Assembly: GCA_003601725.1 (NCBI GenBank)
Contig: PIYJ01000012.1
Location: 1 to 21,121 of the forward strand
Direction: 5' to 3'
Length of the DNA: 21,121 nt
Source of the DNA: Candidatus Bathyarchaeota archaeon
Lineage (GTDB): Archaea > Thermoproteota > Bathyarchaeia > Bathyarchaeales > DTEX01
A program made the translations under genes and the position numbers. Under the pieces are notes generated by a model. It had not been told where the DNA came from. It saw nothing but the letters and a program-made list of their open reading frames with translations, and searched no databases. Below are positions 6,791 to 13,417 of this stretch, one piece after another (the first letter of the stretch is position 1; each line of letters starts with the position of its first letter).

Positions 6791-7588
6791 TGAACGATTC
6801 AGCTCTTCAGATATCCTCTTAGATTTTGTTATTCCAGCCTTTATTGCAGATTCGATGCCTCTGGCTACTTCGTCTTTCTCCATCCCCTTCAGCTCTTCCT
6901 CAGTGACTCCCCCCGGAGTTGCAACTCTCCTAATGATCTCAGAGATGGACAATTCTCCTTCTAAAATTAGTCTTCCCGTTCCAATCATAGATTGAGCTGC
7001 AGCGATTAATGCTACGTCTTCCGGTAATCCTTCCTTTATGCAAGCCTCAACGATAGCTTTCATTATGAATGAGAGGTATCCAGGGGCACATCCGCTTAGC
7101 GCGGTGATCACGTCCATCATTCTTTCGTCAATCTCAGCGTATCTTCCGAGAGCCTTCAAGATCTTCTCTACTTCGGTCTTTTCTCTGCTGGAGACGTCTG
7201 TGTCCGCACTGTAGGCTGAAAATGACTCTCGAACAAGTATCGCTAAGTTAGGCATCACCCTTACAAATCTGGCTTCGGGAGCTATCTTCTTCAAGAAACC
7301 GAGGCTCACGGCAGCCGCCATTGAGATTACCAGTTTTCCCTTTATTTCGTCTCGTATTTCTCTGAGAACCTTTTCGACATCCTTGGGCTTCACGCATACG
7401 ATGACGATATCAGCTTCTCCGGCGGCTCTTCTGTTGTCACTCGTCACTCTTACGCCTATCTTCTCGAGCTCTCGAATCTTTTCAACATGCCTCCTCGATG
7501 CAATTATATAGTCAACAATGCGGCTTTCAGTTAAGCTTCTCGCAACTGCGCTTCCAATTGCCCCCGCCCCGATAACAGAAACTATCAT
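6779..7588 (-). CDS. proC: Pyrroline-5-carboxylate reductase
   Basis: 269 residues, the normal length for ProC, which catalyses the last step of proline synthesis by reducing pyrroline-5-carboxylate with NAD(P)H. Seen: Rossmann loop GAGAIG at residues 7-12, VKP at 66-68, RVMPN at 110-114, then the helical dimerisation domain with SGCAPGY at 165-171 and the signature region VATPGGVTEEEL at 222-233. The start is well supported: GAGGAG stands 7-12 bases before the ATG on the minus strand. It converges on nadM and overlaps it by 12 bases, so the two genes share a 3' end but not a promoter. Other proline genes are not in the window. The family may also reduce related cyclic imines, but the motif set is the standard one. 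Confidence 0.94.
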   Translation of the reverse strand: MIVSVIGAGAIGSAVARSLTESRIVDYIIASRRHVEKIRELEKIGVRVTSDNRRAAGEADIVIVCVKPKDVEKVLREIRDEIKGKLVISMAAAVSLGFLKKIAPEARFVRVMPNLAILVRESFSAYSADTDVSSREKTEVEKILKALGRYAEIDERMMDVITALSGCAPGYLSFIMKAIVEACIKEGLPEDVALIAAAQSMIGTGRLILEGELSISEIIRRVATPGGVTEEELKGMEKDEVARGIESAIKAGITKSKRISEELNRSLGS

Positions 7589-7715
7589 TTCACTCTCCTC
7601 TTCTACGAAGCATACTGATGATAATTATTGAATTTACAAATTGAAAAGTATATGGCATAAAGACCGCGTTTTTCTGCTTATTGGCTGTAAACGCTCAGTT
7701 TAAGATCAGTAAAGA

Positions 7716-7723
7716 CTTAATTT
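7716..7723 (+). promoter_or_regulatory. TATA-like box for polB
   Basis: CTTAATTT predicts transcription start near 7745. That coincides with the in-frame TTG at 7745 and lies 39 bases before the CTG at 7784, so it fits either a leaderless TTG start or a short leader. Confidence 0.3.
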
Positions 7724-7766
7724 CCATTACATTCTAAGAGTTAATTGTTTCGGGGTCATCTCTTAA

Positions 7767-7776
7767 GGGGGAGAGG
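7767..7776 (+). promoter_or_regulatory. Ribosome-binding site that points to a CTG start for polB
   Basis: GGGGGAGAGG lies 7 bases before CTG 7784-7786. No ATG or GTG is in frame nearby. A purine-rich site this strong inside the coding frame of the longer TTG model suggests that translation begins at CTG. Confidence 0.4.
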
Positions 7777-7783
7777 ATTCGCA

Positions 7784-10177
7784 CTGAAGAAATGTAGGTT
7801 TTGGCTGCTTGACATTAATTATGAGGTCAAAGATCATAAGCCTGAGGTTTGGATGTGGGGGATAGACGAGAAGGATAGACGCGTATTAATCGTTGACTCT
7901 TCATTTCAGCCGTATTTCTATGCTGTTCTTGAGGAAGATGAGGATCCAAAGCAAGTTTATGAAAGAATAATGAATGAAAAGCCGCGTCTTCCCCTGATGG
8001 TCGATGTTAAGCTTGACCGCAGAAGATTCTTCGGAGAACCCGTGAATGCGGCAAGAATCTATTGTCAAGACCCAGAGGTTATCCCCAAATATGCAAAGAT
8101 CATCAGAAACGTTAAAGGCGTAAAGGAATGCTTGGAAACGGATATTCGTTATTCAATGCGTTATCTAGTTGACAATGATGTGACTCCTTGTGCTTGGCAT
8201 GAAGTGGAAGTCGAGGAAGAAGAAAACATCCGCGAGGTTCAAGTTGACAAGGTTTATTCCGCCTGTTCTTCTCCTAAAAGAATCCAGAAAGATGATATTC
8301 CTCAACTGAGAGTCTTAAGCTTCTTCCCCGTCTGTTACGCATCTAAGGGATCACCTAAACCGGAGAGAGACCCAGTTGTAATAATCGCGGCGGTTACGAA
8401 TACTGATGAGAAGAAAATATTCACGGCGAAGGAATATGACGATAGAGACCTCATGCATTCTTTCATTCAATACGTCAAGAATTTTGACCCTGACATAATA
8501 GTGGGCTATCAGACAAACCAGCAACACTGGCAGTATTTGATTGACCGTGCTATGACGCTTGAGATAAGCCTTCATGTTGACAGGGCCGGCACATGGCCTC
8601 ATAGAAGCGTGTATGGACATATCTCAATCACTGGACGAGCATCAATGGACATGCTTGACTTCGCTGATGAGCTGCCAGAGCTCAAAGTGAAGTCTCTGGA
8701 AAACATGGCGGCTATTCTCGGAGTTAAAGACTTGAAGGAGCAGAGAATCATCCATGAGCTTGAATACTCAGACTTCTGGGACGATGAAGAGAAACGTAAA
8801 GAACTCTTAGAGTTCGCATCGGAGAAGGCTGAATGCATACTTGGAATCTTCGAAAAGATGTTCATTTATGCCTCTGAGCTATCGAAGCTTGTAGGTCTAC
8901 CCTTGGATCATATAGGCAAGGCAGCGGTGGGATTCAGAATAGAATGGTATCTGATCCGGGAAGCCCATAAGATAGGTGAACTCATACCGGAGAGGATGGA
9001 GCAGCCGTATGTTCCTTACGCTGGGGGAATGGTTCTTAAACCCAAGCCTGGCATACACGAGAATGTCTGCGTGCTCGATTTTAAATCGATGTATCCGAAC
9101 ATAATGATTGAGAAGAACATCTCTCCAGACACATATGTTCCTCCCTCTAAGCCTGAGCCAGATTCGGGCGTGAACGTTGCACCGGAAGTTGGACATAAAT
9201 TCCGAAAGGAGCCTCCGGGATTCTATAAGATCGTCCTCACAAATTTGATCTCAGCCAGAGACAAGATACGGCAGGCTATGAAAAAAGCCGATTCGAACAG
9301 CTTAGATTATCAGCTTTTGGATGCGCGTCAAAGAGCCGTCAAGGTTATCACAAATGCTGCTTACGGATACGCTGGATGGATAGGCGCCCGCTGGTTCAGA
9401 AAGCCCGTTGCGGAAGCTACAGCAGCTTGGGGAAGAAGCATGATCATGAAAAGCGTTGAGACCGCGAAAGAACTTGGACTCGACATCGTATACGGAGACA
9501 CGGACAGCCTCTTCATAAAGTATGATCCTCAAAAGATTGAAACCCTAGTTCAAAGAATCAGAGAGCAGCTCGGATTGGAGATAAGACCTGAGAAAATCTA
9601 TAAGCGAATCCTGTTTACGGAGGCTAAGAAGCGATACTGCGGTCTTCTCCCCGACGGCAGCTTGGACAATGTCGGATTAGAGGTTGTTCGCGGAGACTGG
9701 GCTAACGTGGCGAAGATCACTCAGGAACGCGTCTTGGAATTGATCTTGAAAGAGAAATCGGTGGAGAAGGCAGTTGAATTTGTGAAGTCCCTAATCAAAG
9801 ATCTACGGGAACATAAGATTCCATATAGAGATTTGATAATATGGAAGACTCTCACTAGGCCGGTGGAGAAGTACAAGGTAAATGCTCCTCACGTAGAAGC
9901 GGCGAGGATCCTGAAAAGGTTGGGATGGGACTTGACAGTCGGCGATCAAGTAGGTTACGTCATAACTCAGGGGTCAGGTAGGCTCTATGAAAGAGTGAAA
10001 CCCTATGTTTTAGCCTCCTATGGAGAGATAGATATTGAGTATTACATCAAAAAGCAGATTGCGCCGGCAGCTCTAAGAATTCTGTCGATGTTCGGCGTAA
10101 AAGAAAAGGACATATTATCCTCAGTTCAGAAGGCGAGGAAACCTAGGACCCTAACTGATTTTTTCATGGGCTCATAA
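7784..10177 (+). CDS. polB: Family-B DNA polymerase with intact polymerase motifs and a degenerate 3'-5' exonuclease domain
   Basis: 797 residues from CTG 7784, or 810 from TTG 7745 (numbering below uses 810). The region beginning CRFWLLDINYE is a typical archaeal PolB N-terminus, which favours the shorter form. Polymerase motifs are intact: A, DFKSMYP (445-451); B, K533 to Y540-G (KVITNAAYG); C, YGDTDS (583-588). The exonuclease domain is still recognisable but its carboxylates are gone. Exo I D-x-E is F-P-V (194-196, in SFFPVCY). Exo II N-x3-F-D is Q256...H261 (GYQTNQQHW). Exo III Y-x3-D is F357-x3-K361. The C-terminal TLTDFF (802-807) resembles a PCNA-binding tail. Expected: template-directed synthesis without proofreading. 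It converges on dnaG with 3 bases between stop codons. Role could be lesion bypass, primer extension or a second polymerase; unknown. Confidence 0.95.
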   Translation: MKKCRFWLLDINYEVKDHKPEVWMWGIDEKDRRVLIVDSSFQPYFYAVLEEDEDPKQVYERIMNEKPRLPLMVDVKLDRRRFFGEPVNAARIYCQDPEVIPKYAKIIRNVKGVKECLETDIRYSMRYLVDNDVTPCAWHEVEVEEEENIREVQVDKVYSACSSPKRIQKDDIPQLRVLSFFPVCYASKGSPKPERDPVVIIAAVTNTDEKKIFTAKEYDDRDLMHSFIQYVKNFDPDIIVGYQTNQQHWQYLIDRAMTLEISLHVDRAGTWPHRSVYGHISITGRASMDMLDFADELPELKVKSLENMAAILGVKDLKEQRIIHELEYSDFWDDEEKRKELLEFASEKAECILGIFEKMFIYASELSKLVGLPLDHIGKAAVGFRIEWYLIREAHKIGELIPERMEQPYVPYAGGMVLKPKPGIHENVCVLDFKSMYPNIMIEKNISPDTYVPPSKPEPDSGVNVAPEVGHKFRKEPPGFYKIVLTNLISARDKIRQAMKKADSNSLDYQLLDARQRAVKVITNAAYGYAGWIGARWFRKPVAEATAAWGRSMIMKSVETAKELGLDIVYGDTDSLFIKYDPQKIETLVQRIREQLGLEIRPEKIYKRILFTEAKKRYCGLLPDGSLDNVGLEVVRGDWANVAKITQERVLELILKEKSVEKAVEFVKSLIKDLREHKIPYRDLIIWKTLTRPVEKYKVNAPHVEAARILKRLGWDLTVGDQVGYVITQGSGRLYERVKPYVLASYGEIDIEYYIKKQIAPAALRILSMFGVKEKDILSSVQKARKPRTLTDFFMGS

Positions 10178-10180
10178 GGC

Positions 10181-11317
10181 TCAGCTTGTTATGTTATCGA
10201 AGGTTAACAGCTTAACATTAAGCGGCTGTTTAATTACATCTGAGATTCTCGCGGCAACTAGGTACTTAATCTTCTTCTCACTTGCGATGTCTACAAGTCT
10301 CTGAGTGATCACGCCGTCAAAAACAACAGTATCGACTCCTTCAATCTCCTTTAGCTTATCCGCCAATTCGCTGACTGGTATGCGGCCTATCTCCTTCATT
10401 TTTTCATCCAAGAGAACCGCCTCAAGAGTGCCCTTCAGCTTCTCAACTGCATCTTCAATCTCCTTCGGAACGAGAATCTTTTTCCTTTTCCTCTTCTTCT
10501 TAACGATCTCCTCGACTGGAACTCGATTCTTCAATGCAGCCTCGATCTCTTTGGCGTTTAGATCCTCAACTTCCTTGCCTTTAGGCGCTCTGGCAACGTA
10601 TTTTACTCGAGCTACTTGGAGAAGCTCCTTCAGTATCAGGTCTCCCCCGCGGTCACCGTCTAGAAATGCCGTCGCCTCTTTTTCTTTAGTTAACTTTATT
10701 ATCGTCTCCGGGATCTTGACGCCTTCAAGCGCGATGACGTTCTGAATTCCAACCTTCAGCAGATTGATGACGTCTGCTCTTCCTTCCACGATGATTATTT
10801 CCTTCGCGGAATCGATGTCCGGACCTGCCGTGAGATTCTCAGGGCCGTATTTCTGAACTCGAGCAGCCCTTAATATCTCGGAGACCTCTCTGAAGATCTC
10901 TTCTGTTTCCGGCTGCCTCTCGAGGTTCCAGTCGTGAAGTATCTCCTTTGCTCTTTCGATTATTGCTTTTCGCTTTGCTTCCCGTATATCTTCTATCTTT
11001 TCTAAGTGGACGCGTGCTTGGCAGGGGCCTATTCTTTCTATGCTTTCAATGCTTGCTGCTATGATGGCGGTTGAGACTCTGTCTAGACTTGTGGGGATTA
11101 TTATTTTTCCTTTGGTTTTATCCTTCTGGGATTTCAGTTGTATCTCTATTCTGCCTATTCTGCCTGTCTTCTGAAGTTCTCTTAGGTCAAGCTCCGATCC
11201 GAACAGTCCTTCTGTCTGTCCGAAGACGGCTCCTATGACGTCGGGTTTTTCTACGACTCCCTCAACTTCAAAGTTCGCACTAATAACATATTTAACCGTA
11301 AAAGGTTGAAAAGACAA
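10181..11317 (-). CDS. dnaG: Archaeal DnaG-type primase
   Basis: 378 residues: an N-terminal domain of archaeal DnaG, a helical linker rich in charged residues, a TOPRIM domain, and a C-terminal part with a lysine-rich stretch (KKKRKRKK near 274-281). TOPRIM acidic residues are present: E178 in IIIVEGRADV and D220/D222 in AFLDGDRGG. Archaeal DnaG can make short RNA primers in vitro and is a stable subunit of the RNA exosome, so its main role may be in RNA decay. Start: TTG at 11317, chosen because GAGGTGA lies 8 bases before it on the minus strand and no ATG fits. A TATA-like box at 11357-11368 gives it its own promoter even though the small TOPRIM gene lies only 86 bases upstream. It abuts polB tail to tail. 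Confidence 0.95.
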   Translation of the reverse strand: MSFQPFTVKYVISANFEVEGVVEKPDVIGAVFGQTEGLFGSELDLRELQKTGRIGRIEIQLKSQKDKTKGKIIIPTSLDRVSTAIIAASIESIERIGPCQARVHLEKIEDIREAKRKAIIERAKEILHDWNLERQPETEEIFREVSEILRAARVQKYGPENLTAGPDIDSAKEIIIVEGRADVINLLKVGIQNVIALEGVKIPETIIKLTKEKEATAFLDGDRGGDLILKELLQVARVKYVARAPKGKEVEDLNAKEIEAALKNRVPVEEIVKKKRKRKKILVPKEIEDAVEKLKGTLEAVLLDEKMKEIGRIPVSELADKLKEIEGVDTVVFDGVITQRLVDIASEKKIKYLVAARISDVIKQPLNVKLLTFDNITS

Positions 11318-11356
11318 TTCTCTATCACCTCATTCATCATTAAACTTTTCATTCCA

Positions 11357-11368
11357 TTATATTTTAAA
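11357..11368 (-). promoter_or_regulatory. TATA box for dnaG
   Basis: Minus strand reads TTTAAAATATAA, 40-51 bases before the TTG start. It predicts transcription start near 11337, just before the GAGGTGA ribosome-binding site at 11326-11332. Confidence 0.5.
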
Positions 11369-11403
11369 CACTTATGAATCTTCATTTTCGTAATGTTCAT
11401 TAT

Positions 11404-11835
11404 TTACTGTTTGCCGTTCAATATATTCTTACCTATTTTTTCGCTGAGAGTCTCAATATAACCGGCCAAGCTTTCTATATCTTTAACGTCTCTTCTTGCA
11501 AGACCGAGTAGCTGCCTCCAAAAAGTGAGGTTAGGCCTAATCTTCATTGCCTCTAGATGCCTCGCTAAACGCATCGTCCACTCGCGTCCCCGTCTATCAA
11601 AATCCATCAAAAGGATTGCTTCTTTAACTTCTTGTCTCTCTATTTCTCGCAGCGCGTCTAGAAGGCTCTTGCCTGAAGATTTTGCAGGTAGAATCTTCCC
11701 GACGGCTCCGAGCTTTCTCAGTGATTCGACGTCTTTTCGTCCTTCAACGATGACGAGTGCCCCATCAGCCATTCTCTCCTTCAATTTTTCAAGTAACCTC
11801 AGTATCTCTTCAAGTCTTCTTTCATATCCATTCAT
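11404..11835 (-). CDS. Small stand-alone TOPRIM-domain protein (UPF0292-like)
   Basis: 143 residues. A charged N-terminal helix (1-24) leads into a single TOPRIM domain with E31 in ALVIVEGRKDV and D78/D80 in AILLMDFDRRG, so the metal-binding acidic triad is kept. It lacks the flanking domains of DnaG. Small archaeal TOPRIM proteins of this type are often annotated 'small primase-like'; their reaction is not established, and nuclease or nucleotidyl transfer are both possible. The ATG start has only a weak ribosome-binding site (AGGGCG). It lies 19 bases after the DUF99 stop codon and is probably co-transcribed with it, and it is 86 bases before dnaG, which has its own promoter. The domain is sure; the function is unknown. 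Confidence 0.85.
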   Translation of the reverse strand: MNGYERRLEEILRLLEKLKERMADGALVIVEGRKDVESLRKLGAVGKILPAKSSGKSLLDALREIERQEVKEAILLMDFDRRGREWTMRLARHLEAMKIRPNLTFWRQLLGLARRDVKDIESLAGYIETLSEKIGKNILNGKQ

Positions 11836-11854
11836 GCGGTTTCGCCCTAGCTAT

Positions 11855-12430
11855 TCAGGATAGATTCTTAACCAGGGATCTGGCGAGCAGCCGGGCTACC
11901 CTTAACGGTTCAGGGATCGATCCGTGAGATGTGAATTTATTCAGTATTCCCTTAGCTTCCTCCATCTTCATGCCTATAAACCTGATGTAAACCGTGTACC
12001 CCGTAGAGAGCTTAACGGCTGTTCTGCTCTTGTTTTTCCGGTAAATTTCAACTCGGCTTTTCCAGTCTTCAGGGAAGAGTTCCTTAAAGTATTTCTCTAG
12101 ACCTGTGGATTCATTGTATGTGACGCAGATCAGCGGCAGCTCTGTCTCTTCTGCAACTCTATGTAGGTCAATTACGTTGTACCAGCTGATGATGCATCCG
12201 TTTAATAGAAGAAGGGTTATGTCGTCTCTCTTGAGGCTTCTGTACATCTCGAGGATTTTCTCTGTTGCATCCATCCCTCCGACCGTTGCTTTGGAGAATG
12301 TGAACCCGTCAATAGTCATGTCAGCCCGCATCACGACGCCTGCGAGGATCGATTCTTCACTTACACCTTTGATGAAGCTTTCTGAAATGCCGAGGGCTCT
12401 GAAACCTTTTTTGTGAACATGTAATCGCAC
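11855..12430 (-). CDS. DUF99 family protein (UPF0215, endonuclease V-related fold)
   Basis: 191 residues, the usual length of archaeal DUF99 proteins. Family landmarks: KKGFRALGISESF at residues 7-19, LAGVVMRADMTIDGF, ATVGGMDAT, LNGCIISWYNVIDLHRV and ETELPLICVTY. The family is considered structurally related to endonuclease V, a nuclease acting on deaminated bases, but its own activity is not established. Compared with the pattern I remember (GIDDspF, TVDGxDAT, GFNVVD), two positions that are often Asp are Ser/Glu and Gly here. This may mark a subfamily rather than decay, because the rest is well kept. GTG start at 12430 with AAGGGAT about 7 bases before it on the minus strand. First gene of a likely operon with the small TOPRIM gene. 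Confidence 0.85.
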   Translation of the reverse strand: MRLHVHKKGFRALGISESFIKGVSEESILAGVVMRADMTIDGFTFSKATVGGMDATEKILEMYRSLKRDDITLLLLNGCIISWYNVIDLHRVAEETELPLICVTYNESTGLEKYFKELFPEDWKSRVEIYRKNKSRTAVKLSTGYTVYIRFIGMKMEEAKGILNKFTSHGSIPEPLRVARLLARSLVKNLS

Positions 12431-12855
12431 AACTATCCCTTCTATTGCATCTACGTATCTTAGCTTATTCTTATCTTCACGTAAAGGATCATCTGGGATA
12501 AGATCCCCAGAAGCAGCTTACATACTGTTAGTAATAAATTTCTCCTTATTTAAAGAAGGCATCTCTCTTTCGGGTAATCATCATCTTTGCAGATGTTGTT
12601 CGTCTTGAGCTTAAATAATCCGCATATTAGACATGGAAATTTCAAATAGCATACCGTTCTATCGGATGTTTTGATATGCCCATTAAAGATCGAGGAAACA
12701 AGGCTATATAAGATTTTTTTATTCGCCGAGAAATCCCCAAATCAAATTTTAAGCCGAAAATGCCCTTCTCTGGAAGTCCAACAACATCATATCTTTTATT
12801 ATATCTCTTATTCCATCTATTTTACAGTGTTTTCCGAGAGTTCGAGGCCTCAATC
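12431..12855. other. 425-base divergent control region between the DUF99 and gins23 genes
   Basis: AT-rich gap between two replication-related transcription units. It holds TATA-like boxes for both directions (minus-strand candidates near 12465-12474 and 12532-12542, plus-strand at 12704-12712 and 12794-12804). It also has a short inverted repeat at 12493-12510 (CTGGG ... CCCAG, interlocked with GGATC ... GATCC at 12486-12505) and a small one at about 12582-12595 (CATCT TTGC AGATG). I see no clear repeated origin-recognition boxes and no RNA gene. Confidence 0.45.
12704..12712 (+). promoter_or_regulatory. TATA box, candidate promoter of the gins23-mcm-hel308 operon
   Basis: CTATATAAG, the best TATA match in this gap, followed by a T-run. 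It predicts transcription start near 12737 and a leader of about 120 bases before TTG 12856. A second box, TTTTATTATAT at 12794-12804, would give a leader of about 28 bases; either or both may be used. Confidence 0.45.
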
Positions 12856-13404
12856 TTGACGCAAGAAAACATCGTATCAAGCATCGAAGATGCGGATTAC
12901 CTATTCGAGAATAAGCCTTCCAGAGTAGTAGCAGTGAGAGATTCCCCGAAGATAGAGCTGGCGGGCTTTACAGTTGGACCGTTTGAGAAGGGAAACAACT
13001 ATGAATTGAAATATTGGGTAGCCCGAGAGCTTGAGAAAGCCGGTATTGTGCATATCCAAGAAGAGACGTTATCAGCGTCAAGGCTTTATCCGATTCTTCA
13101 CAGAGAACGCATTCAACCGGTAAGTAGTCTTTCATCACTTCCAGAAGATTTTTATCCCAGATTAAGACGCGTATTGGAAAGCCTTAAAAAGGCTTCCAGG
13201 TCAAGCCCGGATAAAATGAGAGAATATGAATATGTTACGCATCTCTCAAAGGACATCATCAGTTGCAGGCTTAAAAAGATCATCTCACTTGCCTCCACGC
13301 CGGGTCAAAAAAGCCAGATCATAAGAAACTTGACGGTGGAGGAGACTGCTTTATACGAGGAGCTCAGTCGAATCATAAATGAGTGGAGAAGTAGAATCCT
13401 TTAG
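12856..13404 (+). CDS. gins23: GINS complex subunit Gins23 (Psf2/Psf3-like)
   Basis: 182 residues from TTG 12856. The small B domain comes first (IELAGFTVGPFEKGNNYELK, about residues 33-67) and the helical A domain follows (about 99-181). The B-A order marks the Psf2/Psf3 (Gins23) type rather than Gins51, which is A-B. With Gins51 it forms the GINS complex, which with a GAN/RecJ-like protein activates MCM. I chose TTG 12856 because GAGG (12844-12847) lies 8 bases before it and the length matches the family. The upstream ATG 12760 would add a hydrophobic, AT-driven stretch (SYLLLYLLFHLFYSVF) unlike any GINS protein. It overlaps or sits 13 bases ahead of mcm, the arrangement also known from Sulfolobus, which supports the call. 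Confidence 0.87.
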   Translation: MTQENIVSSIEDADYLFENKPSRVVAVRDSPKIELAGFTVGPFEKGNNYELKYWVARELEKAGIVHIQEETLSASRLYPILHRERIQPVSSLSSLPEDFYPRLRRVLESLKKASRSSPDKMREYEYVTHLSKDIISCRLKKIISLASTPGQKSQIIRNLTVEETALYEELSRIINEWRSRIL

Positions 13405-13417
13405 GGGAAAAGGAAGG

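Noticed and set aside
10305..10745. 146-codon plus-strand frame rich in Ser and Phe
   Set aside because: Antisense shadow of the Glu/Lys-rich part of dnaG, which always gives Ser/Phe-rich antisense frames.
12760..12855. N-terminal extension of gins23 from ATG 12760
   Set aside because: It adds a hydrophobic stretch made by AT-rich promoter-like DNA, has no ribosome-binding site and makes the protein longer than its family.
12671..12859. 62-codon frame in the gap before gins23
   Set aside because: Low-complexity translation of promoter DNA, with no ribosome-binding site and no recognisable domain.
13379..13417. mcm starting at ATG 13379
   Set aside because: Possible, but it lies within gins23 without a ribosome-binding site; ATG 13418 follows GGGGAAAAGG.
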